From contig NZ_CAJUCP010000066.1 of assembly GCF_910585425.1 (NCBI RefSeq), forward strand, positions 1-31,129: DNA of 31,129 nt, read 5' to 3'. Below the pieces are notes generated by a model. That model was not told the DNA's origin. It saw only the letters and a program-made list of their open reading frames with translations, and did not search any database. Every line of letters begins with the position of its first letter. The first letter of the stretch is position 1. This document shows, piece after piece, positions 14,917 to 22,710 of this stretch. Source of the stretch: an uncultured Acetatifactor sp. (GTDB taxonomy: Bacteria > Bacillota > Clostridia > Lachnospirales > Lachnospiraceae). The position numbers were made by a program, and so were the translations under genes.

Positions 14917-15795
14917 GTGTCAAACGATACAAAGCAGACACAGGAAGTCAATGGGACACGCCCCATGGCAAAACGTACCGCAAAAAACAGTGTATTTTTA
15001 GACCTCTTTCAAGATAAAAAGAATTTGCTGAAACTGTATAAAACATTGCACCCAGAGGATACGGACGCAACAGAGGACACGCTGGATATTGTAACGATAG
15101 ACAATGTTCTGACAGATAATCTCTATAATGATCTGGGCATAATGGTAGGTAATAACAGATTGCTTTTGTTGTTGGAAGCGCAATCGAGTTGGACGGTAAA
15201 TATTTTAATCAGAATACTTCTATATTTAGCACAGAGTTACCATGAATACTTTGAGCGAACCAGTCAGAGCCTATATAAGAGCAAGAAAGTAAAAATGCCA
15301 AAGCCCGAATTATATGTGATATATACAGGCAACAAAGGCAGAAAACCCGATACAATATCGTTGTCGCAAGAGTTTTTTGACGGTGCAGATATTGATATTG
15401 AGATAAAAGCCAAAGTCATATATGAGAGCGACAAGGACAATATTATCAATGAGTACATTGTTTTTTGCAAAGTTTTTAACGAGCAGATAAAAGAACATGG
15501 AATGACGAAACAGGCGGTTACAGAAACAATCCGTATTTGCAAGGACAGGAACATCTTAAAACAGTATCTAAGTAGCAAGGAAGTGGAGGTAGTAACGATT
15601 ATGATGAGTTTATTTGATGACGAGCAGATTATGAGGACTTATGCGAAAGACATTGAAAAAGAAACGGAAAGAAAGACAGCAGAGAAAATGATAAAAATGG
15701 GAAAACTATCACTAGAAGAAATTGGTTTATGTGTGCCAACTTTATCATTTGACGAGTTAAAGGAACTTGAAGCCGAGGTTATGCAGTTAGCATAA
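14917..15795 (+). CDS. Rpn-family PD-(D/E)XK nuclease-like protein
   Basis: A 292-residue cytosolic protein of the recombination-promoting nuclease/putative transposase group. The N-terminal nuclease fold is visible: KNSVFLDLFQDKKNLLKLYK, the metal-site aspartate region NDLGIMVGNNRLLLLLEAQS (E-x-Q variant of the PD-(D/E)XK motif) and the helix RILLYLAQSYHEYF. The C-terminal end, MIKMGKLSLEEIGL then TLSFDELKELEAEVM, is the usual repeat-like tail of this family in Lachnospiraceae. E. coli Rpn proteins cut DNA and raise recombination; the activity of this homologue is not shown. GTG 14917 with GAGGTGG is the probable start; ATG 14965 is the alternative. It has its own promoter. Confidence 0.85.
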   Translation: MSNDTKQTQEVNGTRPMAKRTAKNSVFLDLFQDKKNLLKLYKTLHPEDTDATEDTLDIVTIDNVLTDNLYNDLGIMVGNNRLLLLLEAQSSWTVNILIRILLYLAQSYHEYFERTSQSLYKSKKVKMPKPELYVIYTGNKGRKPDTISLSQEFFDGADIDIEIKAKVIYESDKDNIINEYIVFCKVFNEQIKEHGMTKQAVTETIRICKDRNILKQYLSSKEVEVVTIMMSLFDDEQIMRTYAKDIEKETERKTAEKMIKMGKLSLEEIGLCVPTLSFDELKELEAEVMQLA

Positions 15796-15808
15796 TCGGC
15801 AATACAAT

Positions 15809-15912
15809 TTATACTGCGTACCGGTTAACTTTACAGTGCAACCCGACTGCAGACCGCCAGCCAGGCACTTTCCCAGGGACACCACTGTAAATCCTGGCGG
15901 TCTGCAGTATAA
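15809..15912. repeat. Interleaved inverted repeats between Rpn-like and TnpW-like genes
   Basis: Three exact inverted repeats interleave in about 100 bases. A 15-bp pair: ACTGCAGACCGCCAG (15846-15860) with 15894-15908. An 8-bp pair: TTACAGTG (15831-15838) with CACTGTAA (15883-15890), whose right half lies in the loop of the first. A 9-bp pair: TTATACTGC (15809-15817) with GCAGTATAA (15904-15912), which competes with the first for the same right arm. No T-run follows, so it is not an ordinary terminator. Confidence 0.8.
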
Positions 15913-16009
15913 TATCAAAATAACAGCGTAAAGGCGCATGGAACAGTAAATTGTAAACCATGCGTCTTTTTTGATGTGTGCTTGCACACATTGCCCAACA
16001 AGGAGGAAC

Positions 16010-16318
16010 ATGAACGACAACATTCAGACCAACACCACAGGGCGATTAACGCCCTATTTACAACAGAAGATTGACAAGACAAGGTATTTAGTCGAGGTAC
16101 ATTTTTCTGCTACAAGTATCCAGAGCGTAGAGGACAAGTTAAAACGTGTCATTCTCCATGACTTAGAGCATGGAAAACAGGGTAGACCAAGAAAAAATCA
16201 AGAAAGTACGAAAAAGTGTACTATGGACGAAAAAAGACAGTGCTTGATTTCGTGGGAGTCTGGGTGTAATTTAGTGCAAAAGAGGATATCCGCTGAGTAT
16301 GGAAACAAGGAGGAATGA
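16010..16318 (+). CDS. TnpW-like transposon-encoded protein
   Basis: A 102-residue protein whose first 55 residues match the style of TnpW proteins of clostridial transposons (Tn4451-type and related): RLTPYLQQKIDKTRYLVEVH then FSATSIQSVEDKLKRVIL, a short beta hairpin and a helix. TnpW has no settled function. The usual protein is about 60-70 residues; here a basic tail (GKQGRPRKNQ) and an unrelated end extend to the stop at 16316. AAGGAGG precedes ATG 16010. No transposon recombinase (TnpX) is nearby, so it is orphaned. Its last codons contain the ribosome binding site of the radical SAM gene that follows at once. Confidence 0.65.
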   Translation: MNDNIQTNTTGRLTPYLQQKIDKTRYLVEVHFSATSIQSVEDKLKRVILHDLEHGKQGRPRKNQESTKKCTMDEKRQCLISWESGCNLVQKRISAEYGNKEE

Positions 16319-17221
16319 ATGATGCACTATACAGGAACCATATGGAGGCCGCCCTATGAGGCATCTTCCCTGCTGCTGGAAGTTACCGCGGGTTGTACGC
16401 ACCACAGATGCAAATTCTGTACGCTTTATGCAGACCTGCCTTTCCAGTTCAGGATGTCGCCGATGGAGGATATAGAAGCGGACCTGAAAGAGGCGCAGAA
16501 GATGTACCGCCGATTTATGAGAAGGAAGGTGGCACGGACTTTCCTGACCGGGGCGAACCCTTTTGTTCTGAAATACGACAGGTTGATGGAGATTGCGGGG
16601 CTGGTACACAGATATTTTCCGGGAATGGAGACCATCGGCAGTTTTGCCAGGGTGACGGATGTCACACTGAAAACGGATGAGGAACTGGCGGCTCTGCGCG
16701 GGGCAGGATATGACGGGCTGACAATCGGCATTGAAACGGCAGATGACGAGGCGCTGCGGTTCATGGATAAAGGGTATCTGGCGGCTGACATACTGGAGCA
16801 GTGCGGCAGGCTGGATCAGGCGGGCATCCGTTATAGCTTTTTCTATCTGACGGGCATATCCGGCGCAGGGCATGGGGAGGATGGGGCAAGGGCAACCGCC
16901 GCTGTATGCAATCAGCTCCATCCTGCCCTGGTCGGCGCAAATATGCTGACCATCTACCCGGATTCAAAGCTGTATAAGGAAATCCGGCATGGGAACTGGC
17001 GGGAGGAAAGCGAGACAGAGAAGTACAGGGAAGTCCGGGCATTGGTGGAAGGACTGGAAATCCCCACGGAATTTGCGGCGCTTGGCGCTTCCAATGCATT
17101 CCAGCTTCACGGGGCGCTGCCAAAAGATAAGAAGAAACTACTGGCTTTCCTTGATGATGTCATAGAGAATGTGGGCGAGGACGAACTGCGGCGTTACCGT
17201 AAGAGCGTCCGCCATCTGTAG
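16319..17221 (+). CDS. Radical SAM protein, first of a tandem pair
   Basis: A 300-residue radical SAM enzyme. The iron-sulphur site is C26-x4-C31-x2-C34 (GCTHHRCKFCTLY), a CX4CX2C spacing found in a family of Elp3/YgiQ-like clostridial proteins, unlike the common CX3CX2C. Then come TFLTGANPFVLKYDRLMEIA, GLTIGIETADDEALRFMDKG (the SAM-binding GxIxE-type strand) and YFFYLTGISGAGHG-like strands of the barrel. No B12 or SPASM domain is visible. The substrate is unknown. AAGGAGG precedes ATG 16319, and the paralogue begins 13 bases after its stop, so both are in one transcript and may form a heterodimer. Confidence 0.88.
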   Translation: MMHYTGTIWRPPYEASSLLLEVTAGCTHHRCKFCTLYADLPFQFRMSPMEDIEADLKEAQKMYRRFMRRKVARTFLTGANPFVLKYDRLMEIAGLVHRYFPGMETIGSFARVTDVTLKTDEELAALRGAGYDGLTIGIETADDEALRFMDKGYLAADILEQCGRLDQAGIRYSFFYLTGISGAGHGEDGARATAAVCNQLHPALVGANMLTIYPDSKLYKEIRHGNWREESETEKYREVRALVEGLEIPTEFAALGASNAFQLHGALPKDKKKLLAFLDDVIENVGEDELRRYRKSVRHL

Positions 17222-17234
17222 GAGGTGGTTTGAA

Positions 17235-18299
17235 TTGCACTTTACAGGAAGGACGTGGAGGCCGCCCTACGAGGCGAATTCCGTCATCATACAGGCGACT
17301 TCCGGCTGCACCTATAAAAAATGCCGTTTCTGCAGCCTTTACAAAGATGAGTGTTTCCGTATGTCACCGATGGAGGAGTTCGAGGAAGACCTGGCGGAGA
17401 TCAAAAGCTACCAGCCCTATGCACGGCGCATCTTCTGGACGGGGGCGAACCCGTTCGCCATGAGCTACGAGAACCTGAAACTCCGGGCGCTGACGGTGCG
17501 GGATTACCTCATCAAATGCCAGACGATGGCCATGTTTGCGAGCATCCGGGATATCAGGGACAAGGAAGTGTGGCAGCTTAAGAAGCTCCGGGCGATGGGG
17601 ATAAACGGGCTGACCATCGGGACGGAGAGCGGTGACGACGGCACGCTTGCCCTGGCGGGCAAGGGATATACGGCGGCTGACATACTGGAGCAGTGCCGGA
17701 AGCTGGATGAGGCGGGGATTGAATATTATTTCGTCTACATGACCGGGCTTGCGGGGAAGGGCAGAGGGTACTGGAATGCGGTGAACAGCGCAGAGCTGTT
17801 CAGCCGGCTCAACCCTTATTTTATCTCGGTGGATTCCCTGACGCTGTTCCCGGATACGGAGCTGTACCGCATGGAGCAGGAGGGGCAGTTCGCACCTGCC
17901 GGGGAGAAGGAGCGCCTGGAGGAACTGCAGGTATTCATCAGAAATCTGCAGATACGGACGCACCTGTTTGCCGACTCCGGTTCAAACTTTTACCCGGTCA
18001 CCGCCTATCTGCCGAAGGAGCGGGATTCGGTGGTCAGCGAACTGCAGCACATCATAAATACTGTAGGGGAGGAGGAAATGGCACAGTACCGCAGGAACCT
18101 GAAACTTTATAATAATACGATAAAACATAATCGCCTTAACGTGTCGTTCGGGAAAGTGCCTGGCGGTAAGGAACCGGGAGGAGCAGGGAGAGGAGCAAAA
18201 AGCCGTCAAGCCAATGGCACTGCGGCAGGGAAGGTAGCTTCCCATTCCAACTCCCCTTGCATTCGAGGAAATCCATGGTATAATGATTCGGAAGAATAG
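17235..18299 (+). CDS. Radical SAM protein, second of a tandem pair
   Basis: A paralogue of the preceding enzyme: FTGRTWRPPYEANSVIIQAT, cluster motif GCTYKKCRFCSLY (C25, C30, C33), FWTGANPFAMSYENL, GINGLTIGTESGDDGTLALA and YFVYMTGLAGKGRGYW. I choose the TTG at 17235, because AGGAGGT lies about nine bases upstream and the product then begins MHFTG like its neighbour; no ATG fits. Family similarity ends near residue 295 (MAQYRRNLKLY). The last about 60 residues are Gly/Lys/Ser-rich and unlike the family, and they overlap a promoter for the next gene, so the original stop has probably been lost. Function unknown. Confidence 0.85.
   Translation: MHFTGRTWRPPYEANSVIIQATSGCTYKKCRFCSLYKDECFRMSPMEEFEEDLAEIKSYQPYARRIFWTGANPFAMSYENLKLRALTVRDYLIKCQTMAMFASIRDIRDKEVWQLKKLRAMGINGLTIGTESGDDGTLALAGKGYTAADILEQCRKLDEAGIEYYFVYMTGLAGKGRGYWNAVNSAELFSRLNPYFISVDSLTLFPDTELYRMEQEGQFAPAGEKERLEELQVFIRNLQIRTHLFADSGSNFYPVTAYLPKERDSVVSELQHIINTVGEEEMAQYRRNLKLYNNTIKHNRLNVSFGKVPGGKEPGGAGRGAKSRQANGTAAGKVASHSNSPCIRGNPWYNDSEE
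18257..18284 (+). promoter_or_regulatory. Promoter of the second LytTR regulator
   Basis: TTGCAT (18257-18262), a 16-base spacer, and a perfect TATAAT (18279-18284). The start would lie near 18291, about 28 bases before ATG 18319. It is embedded in the tail of the upstream radical SAM frame. Confidence 0.55.
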
Positions 18300-18318
18300 C
18301 CCCCGGGAGGTTCCTGCC

Positions 18319-19044
18319 ATGCCTGAAAATTTAGATACGCAACTACATATAGCTGTCTGTGACGATGAAACGGCAGACCTCCATCAGGCCATGGAGCTGA
18401 CGGAGGGGCTCATGAAAGCTGAGAGAGTGGCGTGTTCCGTCACAGGATATGGGGACGGGAACGCTTTGCTCGCCGCCATCCGGAATGGCGCGAAGTTCCA
18501 CATCCTCCTGCTGGATGTCATGATGGACGAGATGGACGGGATAGGGCTTGCCGCCGCCCTGCGGAAACTGGGAGACAGCACCGCCATCGTCTTCATCTCA
18601 TCCAACCGGGAAATGGCCCTGCGGGGCTATGAGGTCTCCGCCGCCCGCTATCTGGCGAAGCCTATTGACCGGCTGCGGCTGCGGGAGGCATTGCTGTACT
18701 GCTACAGAACCTTCTGCAAAAAAAGGGAAATCCTGCTGCCCACCGGTAAGGGCCAGCGCAGGATCCCTCTTTCTGACGTACTATATGCGGAAGCGATGGG
18801 CCGGGCGACCAGGCTTGTCCTGGCGCACCGGACAGAGGAGGTCAGCCTGAAATTTTCCGACCTGGCCGCATTGCTGCCGGAGCGTCAGTTTGCCCTCTGC
18901 CACCGCTCCTATCTGGTGAACCTAGATCATATCGACTATATCCGCAGCCGGGAGCTGGAGCTTACCACCGGGGAGATCCTGCCGGTGAGCAAATACCGGC
19001 TGGAGGATCTGCAGAAACAGTTTATAGATTATTTAAGCGGCTGA
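18319..19044 (+). CDS. LytTR-family response regulator
   Basis: A 241-residue AgrA-type regulator. Receiver: CDDE at residues 14-17, phospho-acceptor Asp66 in HILLLDVMMDEMDGIGL, IVFISSNREMALRGYE, and the conserved lysine in ARYLAKPIDR. LytTR DNA-binding domain from about residue 140: DVLYAEAMGRATRLVL, then FALCHRSYLVNLDHIDYI, with the CHRSYLVNL block fully conserved. ATG 18319 follows GGGAGGT. The gene is convergent with, and overlaps by 16 bases, a GHKL kinase gene that is most likely its partner; tail-to-tail pairing is unusual for this class. Direct repeats upstream of the kinase gene are a plausible binding site. Confidence 0.9.
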   Translation: MPENLDTQLHIAVCDDETADLHQAMELTEGLMKAERVACSVTGYGDGNALLAAIRNGAKFHILLLDVMMDEMDGIGLAAALRKLGDSTAIVFISSNREMALRGYEVSAARYLAKPIDRLRLREALLYCYRTFCKKREILLPTGKGQRRIPLSDVLYAEAMGRATRLVLAHRTEEVSLKFSDLAALLPERQFALCHRSYLVNLDHIDYIRSRELELTTGEILPVSKYRLEDLQKQFIDYLSG

Positions 19045-20895
19045 CACAGGGGGAGCAGCACCGTGGCCTTATAATAATCATCCCCATATTCTGTTTTATA
19101 GAGGTTCCCATACCGCTCCGCAACCTGCCGGATTGCTTTCATCCCCAAACCGCGCCCCGGCGCGGCTTCTCTGCCGATCCATTCCAAGGTGGCTGCGTTT
19201 TCACAGGTGAAAACGAAAAAGCGGTTGCGGATGTGCATATCCAGCCTGACATACCTTCGCTCCACCCCCGGTGCGGCGGCAGCCTCCAGCGCATTGTCCA
19301 GGATGTTCATGATCAGGGAACACAGCTCTGCATCCGCCAGGGGCAGCCTGTCAGGAGCCTGAGCGTGTATCAGTTCCACCTGAATCCCGGCATCCGTGGC
19401 GGCGCTGAGCTTACCGTTCAGAATGATGTCCAGCATTTCGTTACCGCTCTGTACCACAGGGCGGATTTTTTCATTCTCCCCCAGCAGCCCGTCCAGATAG
19501 GCCGCCGTCCTTTCGTCAGCGGTAGTCTGCCGCAGAACCTGGAAATGTTTCATCATGTCATGGCGGAGCAGCATCACCTGTTCGTTCTGCCGCCGCATGG
19601 CCTCATAGCTGCTTTGGGCAAGCTCGCTCCTCCTGGCCAGCAGCCGGATTTCCGTCCGGCGGGCAATCTCCCTGCGGGCTGCCTCCGCCAGCGCAGTGGC
19701 CAGTGCCGCCGCCGTTGCGATTCCCGCCAGGGGGTGGAGCGCCTGACCAGGTATCCCCAAGGCGTTTCCGGAAAACTGCCAGTACCCAAGCGCTGCCCAC
19801 AGAATAGCCCCCGCCGCTGTCAGCGGACAGAAGCAGCGGAAAAACCGGTTCTGCCTCCACGCCAGGGCTCCGCATAAAAGCGCAGTGGCCAGGCTGATGA
19901 ACCCAACCATAGGAACCGCCAGAGCAAAGGAAAAGGTGAGCTGCCCCATGGCTTGGAGGGCAATATCCGCTGCCGTCATTCCCCCCCTGCGCTCCGGCAG
20001 AGAGCCAGACCAGAATCCGTTTCCAGCCTTTCAGCCGGAAGGACAGGAATACCAGCAGCAGCGTCAGGGAAAAATCCCGGGACAGCGCTGCCACGTCTAC
20101 GGGCAGCGGGACAAGATGCGCATTTGGGAGGAAGTCCAGCCTTCCGGCCAGCCAGAAAAAAGCCGTCAGGCCGCCGCAGAGCACTCCCGGATCCGGCGTT
20201 TCCCGAAAGACCTGTAGCACGAACAGAGCCAGAAGCGAGGCTCCGGCGACAAAGCAAAGGGCAGCGGGGACAGCGGCCCGGAAGCTGTCTGCAATGAGGA
20301 CGCTCTTATAGGCGTACCCGCAGTACAGCGTTACGGCACAGGGCCAGACCTTTGTGGCAGGCCCCTGCAATTCTCCGCCGTAGGGGTCGGTTGACTGGGC
20401 GACAGTCAGCGTCTTACCGAGGTAGTCCTCAGGCAGAGCCACCAGCACCTGTTCATCCCGATACCCGTCAAGCATGGGCAGGCGCAGATATCCCATGCGG
20501 TTGTCCAGCTCCGGGCAGTCGGTGTAAACCAGGTTGCCGTCCAGAAACAGGGCAAAGGTGCGGTCTGCCATGTCCACGCGCAGGATGGGGCTGTCCATTT
20601 CCTCTGTCAGCACACGGGAAAAATAGAAGGTCTGCCCAGGCGCATCCAGACCGGAAAAACCGCCCAGCCCATCCGGAGCCAGTTCTTTCACAGCCCCGCC
20701 CTCCTGGGTGAATACCGTCCAGCCCTTCTGGTCATAGACCCAATCCTCGGGCATGGCTTCGCCCTCCCATTGCAGGGACAGGTCATAGGATTTATCCTCC
20801 ATGGGTCTCATGCAGGCCAACAGCAATCCGCCGAATACGAGGCATAACGTCAGGGACAGGATTGCCGCTGCCCCAAAGCCCATCCATCTTTTCAT
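19029..20895 (-). pseudogene. GHKL sensor histidine kinase, split by one extra G in a G7 tract
   Basis: About 622 codons in two frames. The first part starts at ATG 20895 (GGGAGGG upstream): a signal/anchor helix, an extracytoplasmic domain of about 190 residues (RVLTEEMDSPILRVDMADRT, FALFLDGNLVYTDCPEL), then membrane helices in the manner of 7TMR-DISM receptors. After LVWLSAGAQGG the frame fails at a run of seven G on the minus strand (19981-19987). With six G it would continue as GMTAADIALQAMGQLTFSF, more helices, the phospho-acceptor His in LLRHDMMKHFQVL, the N box SLIMNILDNALEAAA and the G box GRGLGMKAIRQVAERYGNLY. Everything else is intact, so the gene is either freshly broken, phase-variable, or affected by a sequencing error. 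Confidence 0.85.
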
Positions 20896-20925
20896 CTTCC
20901 ATCCCTCCCGGCATTTTCTGACCAT

Positions 20926-20954
20926 AGCGTACCATGGGGGAGCCGTCCCGTCAA
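20926..20954 (-). promoter_or_regulatory. Promoter of the second kinase gene
   Basis: On the minus strand: -35 TTGACG (20949-20954), 17-base spacer, and a poor -10 TACGCT (20926-20931). A good -35 with a weak -10 fits a promoter that needs an activator. Confidence 0.45.
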
Positions 20955-20965
20955 TCGCCCCGTCC

Positions 20966-20998
20966 GTCCATTCATGCAGGATTCTGTCCATTCATGCA
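20966..20998 (-). promoter_or_regulatory. Direct repeats, candidate LytTR operator
   Basis: TGCATGAATGGAC occurs twice on the minus strand (20966-20978 and 20986-20998), 20 bases apart from start to start, that is about two helical turns. The inner copy ends 11 bases before the -35 of the kinase promoter. Paired direct repeats about 20-22 bases apart are how AgrA- and ComE-type LytTR regulators bind DNA. The link to the regulator at 18319 is inferred. Confidence 0.55.
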
Positions 20999-21042
20999 AT
21001 GACTATTGATTTCTATCCGGACTTTTCGTAACATGCATGTAG

Positions 21043-21378
21043 CACCGGACCGGCAAAACAGAATCGGCCTATGCCCGGGTGAAGCTGACATTCACCCATG
21101 CGTCGGATTATCTGATTGTGATAGACGAGGGATCGACGGACAGCACAGAAAGCCCGGGGACGCCGGAAAACCCGGGGACATCGGAACGCCCGGAAGAGCC
21201 GGGAAGCAGCGATGGCGCAGAGTCCACGGGCGGTGGGGCAGTGCCGCTAAGCCCGCAGACAGGGGAAGGACAGAACTCCCTGGCTGTCATCGCAATGGGA
21301 TTCCTGTCGCTCCTGATTGGTGCCGGCATGTTCCTGAGATGCCATGTTCCTGATATGGAAAAGAAGAAAGGAAAATGA
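21043..21378 (+). pseudogene. C-terminal fragment of a cell-surface protein with PQTGE sorting-type end
   Basis: The frame has no proper start (a TAG lies at 21040-21042) and begins inside a protein: KLTFTHASDYLIVIDEGSTD, a repeat-module end common in large clostridial surface proteins, then a Pro/Glu/Gly/Ser-rich wall-spanning linker, the sortase-like motif SPQTGEG, a hydrophobic segment (LAVIAMGFLSLLIGAGMFL) and a basic tail (MEKKKGK). In an intact protein this would anchor the product to the cell wall. Here only about 112 codons remain, so it is a gene fragment. Its stop overlaps the next start by four bases. Confidence 0.75.
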
Positions 21379-21674
21379 ACGCGACAGTTATGGCCAACCG
21401 TAAAAGAACCAAACAAGATACCCGCTCGGCGATAACGTTCCATCTGCCGGTAGCCCATGCGGATTACATTGTCAGGCTCCTGGCATCGGAGCTGGACAAT
21501 GTCCGCAGGGAAGGCCAGAAGAATCAGGAGGCAGATATCCTGGAGATATGGGAGCTGATCCACAATGCCATGGAGTTTGAGGAAAGGCAGCGCTCCCTGC
21601 GCGGAAAGGCAGATGGAAAAAGGCAGCAAAAAAATCAGAGTGAAACTGAAAATGAAACAGAAAAAGGAGGATGA
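21375..21674 (+). CDS. Hypothetical protein, 99 aa
   Basis: A small basic protein with no recognised family. The N-terminus is positively charged (ANRKRTKQDTRSAITF), then a predicted helical core (HADYIVRLLASELDNVRREG, ILEIWELIHNAM), then a tail rich in Lys, Gln and Glu. No signal peptide. It may start at ATG 21375, overlapping the surface-protein fragment, or at ATG 21390. The end overlaps the region of the lipoprotein start, and a strong AAAAAGGAGG for that gene lies within its last codons. Co-transcription with the lipoprotein is likely; its function is unknown. Confidence 0.5.
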   Translation: MNATVMANRKRTKQDTRSAITFHLPVAHADYIVRLLASELDNVRREGQKNQEADILEIWELIHNAMEFEERQRSLRGKADGKRQQKNQSETENETEKGG

Positions 21675-21679
21675 GACAT

Positions 21680-22567
21680 TTGAAAAAAACATTTCTATTA
21701 CCAGGGCTGATGCTCTGCATGGCACTGATGTTGTGCATGGCGCTGGCGGGCTGCAGTGCCCCTGCTGCCCCTGAAGACGCTTCCACTATGGAACCGGAAA
21801 CGGAAATCGCTTCTACAACAGACGCGCCGCAGACGGAACCGAAAACTACGGAAAACCCCTCCGAAACGGACGCATCGCTGACGGAGCCGGATACCACGGA
21901 AAGCCCCTCCGAAGCGGACGCACCGCTGACGGAGCCGGATACCACGGAAAGCCCCTCCGAAACGGACGCGCCGCTGACGGAGCCGAATGCCACGGAAAGC
22001 CCCTCCGAAACGGACGCACCGCTGACGGAGCCGGATACCGCGGAAAGCCCCTCCAAAACGGACGCATCGCAGACGGAGCCGAATGCCACAGAAAGCCCCT
22101 CCGAAGCGGACGCGCCCACAAACGGACAAACGGCAACATTATATATCGGTACACGGTCTGCCGGCTTCGGCGAGTATCCCCTCACCTACGAGGGGGCGCT
22201 GACGCCTGAACTGCTGATTGGGGGCATTGAGGAGCTGACTGGCTGGAACCTTGCGCTGGCGGAACCGGTCACCACCGGAAAGGGAGGGATGAGCGTGTGC
22301 CTGTCCGGCGAATCCGCCCTGTTCACCGGGCCGCCAGATCCGCAAAAAGATGAGTTCCACATGTTTGACGGCAGCCAGTTGGCGGAAACAATACTGGACA
22401 GCATCCAGAAGACACTGCAGATGGGCTTCACCGGCGAGGGCGGCGACCCGGATGCGCTGGATATCTATTACTACATGGAGGGCGAGCTGCCGCTGGAGCT
22501 TCCGAACCTCGGCATGTCATGGCGGTTAGACGAGCCTTACCATTGGAAAACGCATGAAGCCCAATAA
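21680..22567 (+). CDS. Lipoprotein with 16-residue tandem repeats and a GerMN-like C-terminal domain
   Basis: A 295-residue secreted lipoprotein. Signal peptide MKKTFLLPGL plus a Leu/Met/Cys-rich core ends in the lipobox LAGC (Cys25). Residues about 52-147 are six tandem 16-residue repeats (consensus TEPDTTESPSETDAPL), a rigid acidic spacer that lifts the C-terminal domain off the membrane. The C-terminal about 140 residues (ATLYIGTRSAGFGEYPL, TPELLIGGIEELTGWNLALA, ETILDSIQKTLQMGF, LDIYYYMEGELPLELPNL) resemble a GerMN-type domain, a weak resemblance only. The TTG at 21680 is preferred as start: AAGGAGG lies nine bases upstream, whereas ATG 21671 directly abuts it. Confidence 0.75.
   Translation: MKKTFLLPGLMLCMALMLCMALAGCSAPAAPEDASTMEPETEIASTTDAPQTEPKTTENPSETDASLTEPDTTESPSEADAPLTEPDTTESPSETDAPLTEPNATESPSETDAPLTEPDTAESPSKTDASQTEPNATESPSEADAPTNGQTATLYIGTRSAGFGEYPLTYEGALTPELLIGGIEELTGWNLALAEPVTTGKGGMSVCLSGESALFTGPPDPQKDEFHMFDGSQLAETILDSIQKTLQMGFTGEGGDPDALDIYYYMEGELPLELPNLGMSWRLDEPYHWKTHEAQ
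21833..22120 (+). repeat. Six tandem 48-bp repeats
   Basis: Six units of 48 bases without gaps, each encoding TEPx(T/A)(T/A)E(N/S)PS(E/K)(T/A)DA(P/S)x. A further diverged unit lies just before (21785-21832). Differences between units are mostly single bases, so copy number may vary between strains. Confidence 0.92.
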
Positions 22568-22670
22568 AGACGAAGGGCTGCGAAAGATTTATTACATTTT
22601 AGGAAAATTTAATAAAAAACCTGACAGGAATATGATAGAATCAGCCATATGAAATTTCTTTTTTGAAATT

Positions 22671-22698
22671 TTCTGCATGATAGAATATATATGCAGAA
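22671..22698. promoter_or_regulatory. Inverted repeat in front of the DUF6483 gene
   Basis: TTCTGCAT (22671-22678) and ATGCAGAA (22691-22698) form an 8-bp inverted repeat whose right arm abuts the ribosome binding site AAGGAG. A second AT-rich pair (GAAATTTC, then GAAATTTTC) lies upstream near 22651-22673. It may be an operator or an mRNA hairpin controlling translation. No convincing -35/-10 pair was found. Confidence 0.4.
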
Positions 22699-22710
22699 AG
22701 GAGCATCTAT

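Noticed and set aside
18120..18299. A genuine C-terminal domain on the second radical SAM protein
   Set aside because: Low-complexity sequence unlike the paralogue and overlapping a promoter; more likely a run-on reading frame.
21698..22154. Long minus-strand repetitive frames opposite the lipoprotein
   Set aside because: They are antisense images of the 48-bp repeats; repeats of length divisible by three keep every frame open.
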